Below, piece after piece: positions 20,195 to 29,721 of a stretch of 64,000 bases of DNA. The position numbers and the translations under genes were made by a program. How positions within the stretch are numbered: position 1 is the stretch's first letter; each line of letters begins with the position of its first letter. Source of the DNA: Antonospora locustae (Eukaryota; Microsporidia); assembly GCA_007674295.1 (NCBI GenBank), contig CM017455.1, positions 1 to 64,000 on the forward strand, written 5' to 3'. Below the pieces are notes generated by a model, which saw only the letters and a program-made list of their open reading frames with translations, was not told where the DNA came from and did not search any database.

Positions 20195-22225
20195 ATGAGA
20201 AAAATAAAAGTAATATTAAAAAAGAGAAATCCATTAGATATATCATACATGCAAGAAATCCAATCATATAGATGGTGTAATAATTTTAAAGAAGTCGCAG
20301 AAAAATTAAAGGCCTATATTAAAAATAACTCCTTTGAAAAAAATAGTGTTTTTTCAAATTATTTTCTTTTCGTTCATAATAGAAAATTTTGCTATGAATG
20401 TATGCGAGCTTACTACGATTTCAGAACAACAATACATAAAAAGTCTGAACTTAATATTTTAAATATCATAGATACAGAACGAATGACCAAAATGTTTAAA
20501 AGCAAAATGAAGAAGTATGCTATGTTTGAAATAATTGTTTATAATTGGAAAGTGCTCAAAAATGCATTTTTGAGAAATGAGTGTGTAAAGACATTGAAGA
20601 CCTACATAGGAAAGAATATTGGATCCTTCAACCGTCTGTCTTTTTCGCATATTGTTATGCTTCTTTTTCATGAAAGTACATTATCAAAATACGTAGCTAG
20701 AACTTTGGGTGCACATTTAATCAATGATACTCTATTTCTACATACAAGCCATCTAGAATGGGAATATTTAATTGGTTTTATCAATTTCTATTCAAATAAG
20801 GTTTTTAAATCGAATACATACCATGATTTTAAGATTAAAGGATGGATATACGCTGTATTTGTCTACATGAATATAGAAGGAACGTATTTTGATGATAGAA
20901 TCGTAAGTATTGTTAACAGGCTATTTTTTGAACTGGATAATCCACAATGCAAAACTGGAGTTTTCATGATAGTTTTAGCACTTTCTAAGCGTGATATTTC
21001 TATGATGTACAAATGTGAAAGAATATACGAAAGTGCATTAGATTACAAGCTTCTTCGTTTTGTAACAACTCTACAACCTACTTCTTTGAAATACACCGAA
21101 AATATGATATTTTGGCATCCAATGTATTTCTACATCTACGCATTTCCCAGTTACTGCAAACTACTATTAGAAGAAAAATATTTTGTATTTTTCTCGGAGA
21201 TTTCAGACGATTTTTATAAAAGAGAGTTGTATATTAATATAATAAGAAACAGCTACTGTATAACAAATGTAAAGGAATTTATATACAAATTTTCATTCTT
21301 TGAAGAATTAGTTATAGAATGCTTGAAATGCCAACTTGGAGATACTGACAATCTGTTAAAGCTAAATACTAATTTTATACATTTGTGTTCTCAAAAAACC
21401 TGTAATTTAGTTTTTAAGTCTAAAAGATACCAGGATTCTCAATGGGAGATATTGTATACAATTATCTATAAGTGGTTCAAAATCTTGACTTTCATAATGC
21501 ATGAAATATCAGATAAAAAGATCAATGCGGATATAAAGCAACTTTTTGGATTTGTTTTGATTATTTATTACGACTTAGAGAAATATCTATCGCAAAGCTG
21601 CCCAAAAGTCAAAGTAAAAGATTTATATATAAATTTTAAAAATATGATTCTCAGCACTATTATGAGATTCAAAAAGAATTTAAAAATTGAAGCTTATGAT
21701 GAGAACATTATATATATAACTATAATAAGACACCATATGAAAAACAATATAATATCACCTAAATTTTATGATTTAATGGAAGAAGGCACTTTGGCTATGA
21801 TAATAGACAAGCATTGTGTTTTTCAAAAGAAGTTTGGGTATAGCTCACCTTATTTTATAAGTTTTATAGAAGTTCTCAAAAAAATTCCTAAAATTAGTTT
21901 ATATATATATGAGAGGTATTTTATGCTTCTTCTTAACAAATGTCTTACTTTTGAAATTTGTGAACTCATTTATTTATCAATCGAAAAAATTGAAGTTTCC
22001 GAGAGAGATTTACAAGAAAACTACATATCAAGCCTAAGCTGGTATAATATTCTTGAGAAACTCAATGATGATAAATTTTTTGAAGTAAAAAAAAAAATAA
22101 TTTATGGGAATATGAATTTTATTTATCAAAACAGTTGTAATCTAAGTGAAGAACAAAAGCAGAAATGTATGAATATATCTAAGTTTTATGGACTACAAGA
22201 TTTATACAAACAATCAAACATATAA
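20195..22225 (+). CDS. Sen1/senataxin N-terminal-like protein without a helicase domain
   Basis: A 676-residue all-helical protein with no transmembrane or low-complexity segments. Residues about 60-75 read RKFCYECMRAYYDF, like the CLEC..EYHKAR motif of senataxin. It is followed at similar spacing by MFEIIVYNWKVLKNAFLRNE and by HIVMLLFHESTLSKYVARTL, matching the SETX order of segments (EILKYP..LLHERVNE, then VHPNEMVRRWA). A later YQDSQWEILYTIIYKWFK also fits. In Sen1 this domain binds the Rad2/Pol II partners and precedes a superfamily-1 helicase. Here no Walker A or helicase motifs follow. The ATG is 1 nt after GGGG. The assignment rests on motif order and is moderate. Confidence 0.5.
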   Translation: MRKIKVILKKRNPLDISYMQEIQSYRWCNNFKEVAEKLKAYIKNNSFEKNSVFSNYFLFVHNRKFCYECMRAYYDFRTTIHKKSELNILNIIDTERMTKMFKSKMKKYAMFEIIVYNWKVLKNAFLRNECVKTLKTYIGKNIGSFNRLSFSHIVMLLFHESTLSKYVARTLGAHLINDTLFLHTSHLEWEYLIGFINFYSNKVFKSNTYHDFKIKGWIYAVFVYMNIEGTYFDDRIVSIVNRLFFELDNPQCKTGVFMIVLALSKRDISMMYKCERIYESALDYKLLRFVTTLQPTSLKYTENMIFWHPMYFYIYAFPSYCKLLLEEKYFVFFSEISDDFYKRELYINIIRNSYCITNVKEFIYKFSFFEELVIECLKCQLGDTDNLLKLNTNFIHLCSQKTCNLVFKSKRYQDSQWEILYTIIYKWFKILTFIMHEISDKKINADIKQLFGFVLIIYYDLEKYLSQSCPKVKVKDLYINFKNMILSTIMRFKKNLKIEAYDENIIYITIIRHHMKNNIISPKFYDLMEEGTLAMIIDKHCVFQKKFGYSSPYFISFIEVLKKIPKISLYIYERYFMLLLNKCLTFEICELIYLSIEKIEVSERDLQENYISSLSWYNILEKLNDDKFFEVKKKIIYGNMNFIYQNSCNLSEEQKQKCMNISKFYGLQDLYKQSNI

Positions 22226-22823
22226 ACAAAAGAATTTCAATCAAATTTATAGTAATTAAAAAACTACTAATAAAGACATAATGCACATTATAAGGTAAAC
22301 GTAGCGTAACATTTTCTAGGTGGTGTTGGTATTATGTATGTCTGCAAAGTGTAGTTTAATTTTTCGAAATTTACTATTTCAAGTTAATATGTCTTATTTA
22401 TTAGATATGCACAGAATAGCTTGTCTATTTAGAAAAGGCATTCTTGTCACACAAAGATGTTCATTGTGAAACATCCTGTCGGAGATCTTTTTAATTTTAG
22501 ACTCAATAGATCGCCACCCTTTTGCTTGTACATAATAGAATGTATAATGTTTTAATAAGTAAATAACTTACTATTTGCGATAGATTGGTGTTTATCCTAT
22601 ATAGCTTTGTATAGATGCAATAAAATGTTTTTTGCTCATTTATTTAATTCTGTTTTCATTTGATAACTTTTTAGTGCCTCATTTGATTTTTAAGTCAATA
22701 TAATGTCTTTCCTGGGTTGTCTAACACGCTATAGTTAACACTATATCTTTTGACTTATTATTAACACAACTTAGACCCTAATTGTTAGAATATGCTTATT
22801 TAGGGGGTTATTAGGGGTGTTTT
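22226..22823. other. Intergenic region with repeat copy F
   Basis: About 600 bp between two plus-strand genes. It carries a diverged minus-strand copy of the dispersed repeat near 22400-22520. The rest is AT-rich. Closely spaced GGGGG and GGGG runs precede the fibrillarin start. Confidence 0.5.
22400..22520 (-). repeat. Dispersed repeat, copy F (diverged)
   Basis: Read on the minus strand it follows copy A in order: GGTGGCGATC.TATTGAGTCT against GGTAGCG.TTATTGAGTCT, then TTTCACAATGAACATCTTTG against TTTCACAATAATCTTTG, then CCTTTTCTAAATAGAC against CATTTCTAAATAAAC. The 5' third of the element is not seen. Confidence 0.6.
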
Positions 22824-23651
22824 ATGTGCATTTATAACCCTTATTATATGTATAAAGCATCAAAAAGGAACTTCAAAAGCAATGAAAGGAAGGGTGTAGT
22901 AAAACTGAAAAAACAAGGAACATCTCGATCTGGAGGACATAACAAAGTTATAATTACTCCGCATCCAAAGTTTCCTGGGGTTTTCGTATGTAGAGGAAAA
23001 GACGATTTTCTTGCAACAAAAAATTATGTGCCTGGTCTGAGTGTGTATGGAGAAAAACGGATTTCAGTTATGACAGATAAAGACAAAATCGAATACAGAG
23101 TTTGGAATCCTTATAGGAGTAAGTTGGCAGCAGGTATTGTGTCTGGAATTGATAATATTTACATAACTCCTGGAGCTAAGGTTCTTTATCTGGGAGCCGC
23201 GTCTGGTACAAGTGTCTCACATGTTTCTGATATTGTTGGTTCTGAAGGTGTTGTATATGCTGTTGAATTTAGTCAGAGATCCGGAAGAGATTTGATTAAA
23301 CTAGCTATTAAAAGAAAAAATATTGTACCTATAATCGAAGATGCGCGATATCCAAGCAAATACAGAATGTTAGTTCCTATTGTTGATGTAATATTTTCTG
23401 ATGTTGCACAACCAGACCAAGCTAGGATTATTGTGTTGAATGCAAAATACTTTTTAAAGGAAAAAGGTGGCATGTTGGCATCAATAAAAGCAAACTGTGT
23501 GGATTCATCTGCACCACCTCAAAAAGTATTTGCAGAAGAGGTAGAAAGATTGAAAAAAGACGGAATGAAGCCCAAAGAGCAAATAACATTAGAACCATTC
23601 GAAAAAGATCATGCTATTGTAGTGGCTACATATAAACAACCCAATAACTAA
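22824..23651 (+). CDS. NOP1: Fibrillarin, box C/D snoRNP 2'-O-methyltransferase
   Basis: Nucleolar enzyme that methylates rRNA guided by C/D snoRNAs. The 275 residues contain the fibrillarin N-domain ([20 protein letters not shown]), the hinge [15 protein letters not shown], the SAM-binding GxGxG-like [14 protein letters not shown], the acidic [10 protein letters not shown] motif and the final IKANCVDSS block (fibrillarin signature KANCIDST). The usual N-terminal GAR (Gly/Arg) domain is missing, replaced by a short Lys-rich stretch. The start ATG is 6 nt after GGGG. Confidence 0.95.
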   Translation: MCIYNPYYMYKASKRNFKSNERKGVVKLKKQGTSRSGGHNKVIITPHPKFPGVFVCRGKDDFLATKNYVPGLSVYGEKRISVMTDKDKIEYRVWNPYRSKLAAGIVSGIDNIYITPGAKVLYLGAASGTSVSHVSDIVGSEGVVYAVEFSQRSGRDLIKLAIKRKNIVPIIEDARYPSKYRMLVPIVDVIFSDVAQPDQARIIVLNAKYFLKEKGGMLASIKANCVDSSAPPQKVFAEEVERLKKDGMKPKEQITLEPFEKDHAIVVATYKQPNN

Positions 23652-23746
23652 ATTACTTTTGGCATATATTTATTTTACTATCCCTAGCCATGTATTATCT
23701 TTCGCTTTTTTGAATATTATATATTTGTAAAGAACTATAACCTTTT

Positions 23747-24379
23747 CTACCACTTAAGTCTATTTTTGGCTTTTTTACGACGAATATGACTAAATTCTTC
23801 ATCGCTCTCCTCAAATTCATACTCTTTAGTTTTTTTCTGAAATTTGTCTTTGGCCTCTATTCCATATATTCCATCCTCAAGTCTTTTGTAAAGCTCTTTC
23901 TCTATATTGTGTTCAAAGTTGATTTTATTCAAAGCCTTAATAGCACCAGCTTTCTCTCTTCGAACCTGCTTCTTTTTTATAGCATGCATTTCAATGCTTC
24001 CTTGTAGGTTTTCTTTTCGTCTAAGATAAAGTGTTAATTTTGTGAACCTTTGCTTGCACTTATGAATAAGTTCATAATCCCAATATTCTAGATATTTCTC
24101 GATTTCCAACAGTGCTGTCTCGTAGTTTTTGCTAAGTTCAACTCTTTCATATGTAATTGATGGTTTATGCACTCTTTCTGGAACTTTCATGTAAAGATAC
24201 AAGGAACTATTTTCCTCTCTCACAGTTGCATATTGCGAGTTAGCAAGTGGACATGAAAACTCATTACACAATCCTGTGACATTATAAGGGTTCTTGCAGA
24301 ATGTTTCTGTTCGACTTGTCATTTTGAACGCACAAAACTTTTTGTCACCAATATTCTTCCAAATATTTTTGTCATCCAT
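23747..24379 (-). CDS. MAK16: MAK16, 60S ribosome biogenesis factor
   Basis: Nucleolar protein required for early 60S subunit assembly. The 210 residues start MDDKNIWKNIGDKKFCAFKM and keep the Cys-containing N-terminal region (FCKNPYNVTGLCNEFSCPLA) that in yeast binds an Fe-S or zinc centre, then VHKPSITYERVELSKNYETA. The acidic/basic C-terminal tail ends EEFSHIRRKKAKNRLKW. It is shorter than yeast (306). The reading frame is open upstream, but the ATG at 24379 fits the family start and has CCC 5 nt before it. That triplet lies in the 7-bp spacer to LUC7 on the other strand. Confidence 0.9.
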   Translation of the reverse strand: MDDKNIWKNIGDKKFCAFKMTSRTETFCKNPYNVTGLCNEFSCPLANSQYATVREENSSLYLYMKVPERVHKPSITYERVELSKNYETALLEIEKYLEYWDYELIHKCKQRFTKLTLYLRRKENLQGSIEMHAIKKKQVRREKAGAIKALNKINFEHNIEKELYKRLEDGIYGIEAKDKFQKKTKEYEFEESDEEFSHIRRKKAKNRLKW

Positions 24380-24386
24380 AGAGGGT
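24380..24386. promoter_or_regulatory. 7-bp divergent spacer MAK16/LUC7 with one shared GGG/CCC
   Basis: The two start codons face away from each other and only AGAGGGT separates them. GGG at 24383-24385 is 1 nt before the LUC7 ATG; read on the other strand it is CCC, 3 nt beyond the MAK16 ATG plus TCT/A. No room remains for separate core promoters or 5' UTRs outside coding sequence. Confidence 0.75.
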
Positions 24387-25094
24387 ATGGACAGAGCAAG
24401 ATGCTTATTAGATGAACTTCTTGGGCCTGATAGAGACAGACTGGTCACTGAAGAATGGAATGAAACGATATATGCGGATGTTTGCATATACATGTTAGCT
24501 GGATTTTGTCCATACCGATCATTCTACAATGCCAAATGTTATATAGGAAGATGTCCTTTTAAGAAGCATGACAGACGTTTTTTTCATCTATATGAAAAAT
24601 GCAATAAACCAGGATTAGAAGAAAAAGAACATGCTCTTCTACACCTATTGATAGAGATATATATAGATAAATGTAAGGACATATTAAAAAAGAACAATCA
24701 GTTTGAATTGTTGTATGGATCAAATGATGAACTGCTTGCTCGCATTTATATGCTAAGGATTAAAAAAGATGAACATATTGAGGAAATGGAAAAAAATCTG
24801 ATTTTAAATAATTTAAGGGAAGCTTACTTATATTATGAAAAAATAGAATATATAGAAAGTACCATAAGTTGCTACCTGAATACAAATATAAAAATTTGTG
24901 AATGCTGTGGGAAAGTGTTTGACAAAATTAGCCAGCCACCAAGATACTGGGACCTACATATAACAAGTAAGTACCATCTTTTATTTGTGGAAGTTGAACA
25001 AAAAATTGGGAATCTTCTATTTAAATATAGGTGTGAAAATGGGAGTATCTTTTCTACCGATGTTCTAAATATTGTAAATAAAAGAATGTGTTAA
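24387..25094 (+). CDS. LUC7: LUC7-like U1 snRNP protein
   Basis: U1 snRNP component that helps select 5' splice sites. 235 residues: the LUC7 N-terminus (RCLLDELLGPDRD), first CCCH zinc finger from VCIYMLAGFCPYRSF to CYIGRCPFKKH, then the helical middle, and a second C2H2-type finger CECCGK..(W)..DLHITSKYH. Its presence agrees with a working spliceosome, as does the CDC25 intron. The open frame extends 31 codons upstream inside MAK16, but the ATG at 24387 follows GGGT and fits the family start. Confidence 0.9.
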   Translation: MDRARCLLDELLGPDRDRLVTEEWNETIYADVCIYMLAGFCPYRSFYNAKCYIGRCPFKKHDRRFFHLYEKCNKPGLEEKEHALLHLLIEIYIDKCKDILKKNNQFELLYGSNDELLARIYMLRIKKDEHIEEMEKNLILNNLREAYLYYEKIEYIESTISCYLNTNIKICECCGKVFDKISQPPRYWDLHITSKYHLLFVEVEQKIGNLLFKYRCENGSIFSTDVLNIVNKRMC

Positions 25095-25590
25095 CCAGAT
25101 CAAAATGAAATTCAACATATGCACAAATAAAATGCATGTAAATTTTATGATATTTAATTATCTACATAATATTGCTTCATTCATATAAGGTTATCTTATT
25201 AAAATTTAATTGGTGCATGTTTTGCTTCTACTCGATTTATGGATAAGCATATTAATCTGTCATGGCAATATGCATTGTTTTATTTTATTCATTCATGTGC
25301 GCATCTTTTAGAGCTTTTAGATCTTCTGTTTCGTAGACATAATTTTCTGTATTTGTAAGTAATATATTAAATATATATAGACATACAATCGTTTACAAGA
25401 TATGAAAACGTTTAAACAAATACTATTTATTTAAGAAGTTCTCCATNTTCATTCATGTGCGCATCTTTTAGAGCTTTTAGATCTTCTGTTTCGTAGACAT
25501 AATTTTCTGTATTTGTAAGTAATATATTAAATATATATAGACATACAATCGTTTACAAGATATGAAAACGTTTAAACAAATACTATTTAT
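25095..25590. other. Intergenic region containing an assembly join
   Basis: About 500 bp. It is AT-rich with a duplicated segment separated by a single undetermined base at 25447, described separately. Otherwise no gene. Confidence 0.6.
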
Positions 25591-25606
25591 TTAAGAAGTT
25601 CTCCAT
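25288..25606. repeat. 159-bp direct duplication flanking an undetermined base
   Basis: Bases 25288-25446 and 25448-25606 are the same sequence, with 'n' at 25447 between them. A perfect duplication on both sides of one N is what a scaffolder leaves when two overlapping contig ends are placed end to end. A real tandem duplication is possible but less likely. The second copy includes the last codons and stop of GOT1; the first copy carries only that 3' end. Confidence 0.8.
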
Positions 25607-25935
25607 AGAATGGTAGCAACCTTTCTAGCAACAGACTTTGGTGTTGGAATTCTATCAAAAAACAAAATAAACAAGCCAATAATTTCAAGTAGAAACCCCA
25701 CAAAAACATATGTTTTTAGTAGAAAAAAAACACCTAGAACAAAAAGAGCCACTCCTTGTAATTTGTTAAAGTATAGTAAGTCTGTAATTCTTGGTCCAGT
25801 GAAAATACTTGCTCCCACTATTATGAGGATATTACCTGACACTACCATGGCTTTGTCAGCTAAGAGAGTAACACCTATCATGAAAAAAATAATTCCAAAC
25901 CCAATTACTGTAAGCCCTGTTTCTCTTCTATCCAT
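25591..25935 (-). CDS. GOT1: Got1-family Golgi transport protein
   Basis: Small four-helix membrane protein (114 residues) of early Golgi that acts in ER-Golgi vesicle transport. It starts MDRRETGLTVIGFGIIFFMIG (broken: MDRRETGLTVIGFG then IIFFMIG). Four hydrophobic helices lie at about 8-28, 33-47, 60-76 and 80-92. The family loop LLYFNKLQGVALFVLG aligns with the Got1 block FFF..K.KGT..F. The ATG has CCC 2 nt upstream. The stop codon sits inside the duplicated segment next to the N. Confidence 0.9.
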   Translation of the reverse strand: MDRRETGLTVIGFGIIFFMIGVTLLADKAMVVSGNILIIVGASIFTGPRITDLLYFNKLQGVALFVLGVFFLLKTYVFVGFLLEIIGLFILFFDRIPTPKSVARKVATILWRTS

Positions 25936-26533
25936 ATGGGTGAGTTAGAGCATTGGTGTAGTTCAACTAAATTAGTTTTCATTTTTAAGTTTTACAATAG
26001 TTTATTATTTACATATGCTACTTGCAACAAAAGCAAGATAATCGTTTTGTGATAAATTTAAATCTAAAGAGACTTATTATTAAGTTGGGTTTTAATGCAT
26101 ATATAACATAATTCTGACGAATTCATATAAAATATAACTAAAAATTATATAGAAATGTAAAATAAGTAACTTGTCAAAATATTGTTAAATTAACAAGATC
26201 ATAAAAATGCTAAGGTAAAACAATTCGTTGCATTTTATAGTTCAAATACAACTGAATATGCGCATTCTCAATATGGATTTTATAGTAAATTATGAAATAT
26301 GATACCATTTTCTGACATAAAATGCATCTCTTTTGATATGATGTGCTTTATTTAAGTAACAACCTCTAAGCGCCACATTCAAGGAGACTAACTGAAGACA
26401 GAACAAGATCGCACAGATATTATAGATTCATACATTACAAAACAAAATGTAGCATCGTAATTAATAATATTCATCAGAGTAAACTAGTATCGCTATTAAT
26501 TTAGTTTACAATGTTTTTGTAATTTCAGCCTTA
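25936..26533. other. AT-rich divergent spacer
   Basis: About 600 bp between GOT1 and the guanylate kinase gene. A slightly GC-richer patch at about 26340-26430 has no recognised gene. Confidence 0.45.
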
Positions 26534-27130
26534 ATGAAAGGAGTCAATGATACAAGACCGGTTGTTATAAGCGGACCAAGTGGAGCTGGTAAATCAACAT
26601 TTATTAAACATCTAGTTCATCACACCCCTTTTTTCCGACTATGCATTTCTCATACAACTCGTCAAAAAAGAGAGAGCGAAGAAGATGGTAGAGAGTACTT
26701 TTTTGTGAGTAAAGATGACTTTGTAGAAAAGATTAATAAAAATGAATTCTTTGAGTATCAGATGTATAACGGGCACTACTATGGAACCTCAATAAATGAA
26801 TTAAGACGAAACAGTAAAATATTATTATTAGATTGGGAAAGAAAAGGTGTAGTAGATGCGAAAAAAAAGAAGTTTGATGCAAGGTTTGTTTTCATCTGGT
26901 GTTCAAAAGATGAGGTAAAACGAAGGCTTGTAAAAAGATTAGGAAAAAAACAGTTAAATCATGCAGAAAAAATAGATATACAGAGAAGAATTCAAGAATA
27001 TGATATGGATATGCATGTGTGGAAATCTGGAATTTACGATATTAGTATAGAAAATAGTAGTTTAGAAGGTGCTCTCAAGAATTTATATGACTTTTTAGGA
27101 ATATCTTACGCAAAAGATATGAATATGTAG
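26534..27130 (+). CDS. GUK1: Guanylate kinase
   Basis: Transfers phosphate from ATP to GMP, making GDP for nucleotide pools. 198 residues, full family length. P-loop GPSGAGKSTF (residues about 14-23), GMP-binding segment SHTTRQKRESEEDGREYFFV, then FFEYQMYNGHYYGTS, and the lid RLVKRLGKK. The start ATG has no CCC or GGG close by; the sequence upstream is TTTCAGCCTTA. Since the P-loop is only 13 residues from this Met, the start is well placed. Confidence 0.95.
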   Translation: MKGVNDTRPVVISGPSGAGKSTFIKHLVHHTPFFRLCISHTTRQKRESEEDGREYFFVSKDDFVEKINKNEFFEYQMYNGHYYGTSINELRRNSKILLLDWERKGVVDAKKKKFDARFVFIWCSKDEVKRRLVKRLGKKQLNHAEKIDIQRRIQEYDMDMHVWKSGIYDISIENSSLEGALKNLYDFLGISYAKDMNM

Positions 27131-28124
27131 TAGGCCATAACCATGTAAATGTTTTAACTAACAAATGTATAAAGTCTTTAGTTAATAATCTACGTACTTA
27201 TTGTAAGAAAGCGCACATCTTTATTTAATGAAGACATTCACTCTGACTTTCTTTTTCCTAGCAATTTAGAATGTTAGCAGCACCATATGCATCATATTTA
27301 GTTATGCAGAAATTCTTGACTAAAGTATCTATTAACGTCTGTTTTGGTATATTCCTAGCCCAGATATGTTTTGTTATGGACTACAATTTTGGTACATGTC
27401 CTTATGTTCGTTCCTGTTAATGTTTACCTTTCTTATATGCTTACTCTGATAATCTGTTCATTGCTATTGCTAGCTTTTTTATTCATCCGAAAATGACATG
27501 CAAAGAAAACGTATATTAGAAGATATGGGGATAGCAGTAGTATATAATAAAGTACAATGAATATTATAAAAAGATTGAATCGTAAAGCAAATTATATAAC
27601 AAACATAAACTATAACATTTATGTATTGGTAGATAAAATAAAACCGAGTAATATATGTTCAAACACTTTTATAATGATTTTAATTTGGATTGGAAATTTA
27701 ACTCAAGATAACAAATAATATAAAACTAAATGATTTATTCTCATATAAACATTCTCTAATGTTTCCAGAAGATTTTCAACACAGAATCTTGGATATTTAT
27801 ACAAACTCTTTTTAAATAAACTGTACAGATTGTTTCACAATAGGGACATGTGTATACTGAAATAACTCTCCTAAATATATAACAGACTACATAATTATTA
27901 ATTCATTCTAATGAATATGAAAGAACATACATGCAAGTTTAAATATAAGGAATTAAAACTAGTCAAAATCACTCTTAACATACAACTATAAAACATTTCA
28001 AATATTACAAATACAACATCATGTTTACTTTAATAAGTATAAAACTAACAATTTTTTTATAAAGCACTATTTTTGTTGAAAGTAACTAACAGATTATTAT
28101 GAAATTGAAAAGTAAAGAAAACCC
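27131..28124. other. Gene-free AT-rich kilobase with repeat copy E
   Basis: The largest gap in the window (about 1 kb). Very AT-rich. A fragment of the dispersed repeat lies at about 27757-27832. I see no RNA gene or protein frame. Confidence 0.5.
27757..27832 (+). repeat. Dispersed repeat, copy E (3' fragment)
   Basis: Aligns with the last 80 bases of copy A: GTTTCCAGAAGATTTTCAAC against GTTTCTATCAGATTTTTCAC, then TTTTTAAATAAACTG against TTTCTAAATAAACTG. Confidence 0.5.
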
Positions 28125-28748
28125 ATGACAAAAATTGAAGAAATATCCAAGGCTACAATTATTATCATATTTCTATCATTCATGATACCACTACTATCCA
28201 CTATGTATCCACATCTCAACAAGTTCATTATGTTAGATAATGTTTTTTTCATGCCTATAAGCATATTTACATCTGTGTTTATAGTGAAACTTGATCTTCA
28301 ACACATTGTGACATGTGTTATGAGATTCCAGCTGTTACATTCCGTTGAAAATATATCGAAAAACGATGTTGAATTGTTATTTTATACAGCATTGTTTGTA
28401 TTTCCTCTTCTAGTATCCTATGTTTTAGAAGGTTTGAAAAGCTTTAATAGCAGTATAAACATGGCCTATGTATACATGCTATCAAAGAATCAGACTAATT
28501 TTAACGTCTTTGGCTTTAACGTAAGCAACAGTGTCTTACCATATTTGTATCTCTGTATAGATTTTATATTATCAAATGGACAAACAAAAGCCTACTATGG
28601 CCTGATATATGGAATTCTTTATTTTAAACTAAAAGAATATGGCATTGTCTCCGCACCAAAATGGTTTTCTAATGCTTACTATAATTTTTGTAATAGATTA
28701 AATCATAAACCTGCTTTCAAAGGTAGAGGACGCAAAGTCAAAGGATAA
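28125..28748 (+). CDS. DER1: Derlin/Der1-like ER membrane protein
   Basis: Rhomboid-fold pseudoprotease of the ER that works in retrotranslocation of misfolded proteins (ERAD). The 207 residues show about five hydrophobic segments (residues about 9-27, 42-58, 86-103, 138-150, 160-170). Derlin-like features include the N-terminal MTKIEEISKATIIIIFLSF and, near the C-terminus, LPYLYLCIDFILSNGQTK followed by YYGLIYGILYF with a GxxxG. The C-terminus is basic (FKGRGRKVKG). CCC is directly before the ATG. Conservation is modest, so a different rhomboid-like protein is possible. Confidence 0.7.
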   Translation: MTKIEEISKATIIIIFLSFMIPLLSTMYPHLNKFIMLDNVFFMPISIFTSVFIVKLDLQHIVTCVMRFQLLHSVENISKNDVELLFYTALFVFPLLVSYVLEGLKSFNSSINMAYVYMLSKNQTNFNVFGFNVSNSVLPYLYLCIDFILSNGQTKAYYGLIYGILYFKLKEYGIVSAPKWFSNAYYNFCNRLNHKPAFKGRGRKVKG

Positions 28749-28875
28749 TTTGATTTATAGGAAATATAAAGTCATTATCAATAATGCTAATTATAATATC
28801 CTTGTAATGGTTATAAAAAGCTTAAATAAAATACATGAAATACTATATTTACATATATTTCAAAAATATTTAGTA

Positions 28876-29223
28876 CTAGCTGTAGACCTCTATGACTTCA
28901 GCTTGGGATAGTTCAAAGAAATGCATGTATGCACATACTTCATTTTTTTTAATTGTTATCGGATGAAAAGAATTGTTAAATATCATAACTTTAAGTTCTC
29001 CTCGATAATCTGAATCGACAACGCCACCCAAAGCGCGTTTAGTAGGGCTATGACAATTTATATAAGCAAAGTACTGTGCTGGAAACTCTAATTTAATACC
29101 AGTAGCTATAAGTGAAATATCATGTGGCGATACAACTGTATCTTCTCTTGAAAACAGCTCGAAATATCCATTCTCTCTGCGTGGAATATTCACATCTTTG
29201 GATATTCTCAAAAATTTGAACAT
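28876..29223 (-). CDS. DUT1: dUTPase-like protein, short
   Basis: dUTP pyrophosphatases keep uracil out of DNA and are homotrimers with five motifs. The 115 residues contain a motif-1-like ENGYFELFS, a divergent motif 2 (NCHSPTKRAL in place of RSGLA), and an excellent motif 3 GVVDSDYRGEL, then an IKKNEVCAYMHF motif-4-like block. Motif 5 (the glycine-rich C-terminal lid) is absent. The ATG has CCCC 4 nt before it. The catalytic motif 3 Asp and Tyr are present. A dCTP-deaminase or inactive relative is less likely given DSDYRGEL. Confidence 0.75.
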   Translation of the reverse strand: MFKFLRISKDVNIPRRENGYFELFSREDTVVSPHDISLIATGIKLEFPAQYFAYINCHSPTKRALGGVVDSDYRGELKVMIFNNSFHPITIKKNEVCAYMHFFELSQAEVIEVYS

Positions 29224-29280
29224 CTAGGGGTAACAGGTAATTTTTGTTCAAAGCTAAAAAACTAGTTTACCCTCAATAAT

Positions 29281-29721
29281 ATGAAATACAATTCTAAAGT
29301 TCTTTATCAAAAATCAGATAAAAATGAATTTCAAATTGTTTACAAAAACGATACAACGGTAATTGTAACCTTAAGCGTAACAGATGAGATAATATCTGAG
29401 AAGGCTGATATAAACTCCATCAAAGACAGCGATAAGTTAAGCATAACTTTTATAAATCCAGTAAACCAACAAAATGAATCATGCTATGAATTAGTAATTA
29501 GAAAAATCCTTAGTCTTACGTGTAAAAAAAATGTAAGTATAAGCTATTTATGTTTTGATGAGGTTAATTTAACTCTTATTATTGAGGCACTCACTTTCAT
29601 GCTCGCATATGCGGGAATTGTGCATGAAAATCAAATAGCATTTGAATTTGCTAATAAAAAAAAAATATGGGTGAATCATAACATAATATATGAAGAAGAA
29701 TGTATTTTTGTTAAATCATAA
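29281..29721 (+). CDS. RNase PH-fold exosome ring subunit (Rrp46-like)
   Basis: A 146-residue protein that resembles the second half of RNase PH-fold subunits of the RNA exosome. The segment DEVNLTLIIEALTFMLAYAGI corresponds to the family helix in which a central helix carries ALxxALxDAGI. It is short for the family (about 220) and has no catalytic residues to check, as expected of eukaryotic ring subunits. Which ring subunit (Rrp46, Mtr3, Rrp43) cannot be decided by eye. CCC lies 9 nt before the ATG. Confidence 0.5.
   Translation: MKYNSKVLYQKSDKNEFQIVYKNDTTVIVTLSVTDEIISEKADINSIKDSDKLSITFINPVNQQNESCYELVIRKILSLTCKKNVSISYLCFDEVNLTLIIEALTFMLAYAGIVHENQIAFEFANKKKIWVNHNIIYEEECIFVKS

Noticed and set aside
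25288..25606. CRISPR or tandem satellite
   Set aside because: Only two copies around a single N, best explained by a contig join; the organism is a eukaryote.
26340..26430. Possible RNase P or 5S RNA patch between GOT1 and GUK1
   Set aside because: Only isolated words (GACAGAACAAG) match; no consistent stems or conserved core found.
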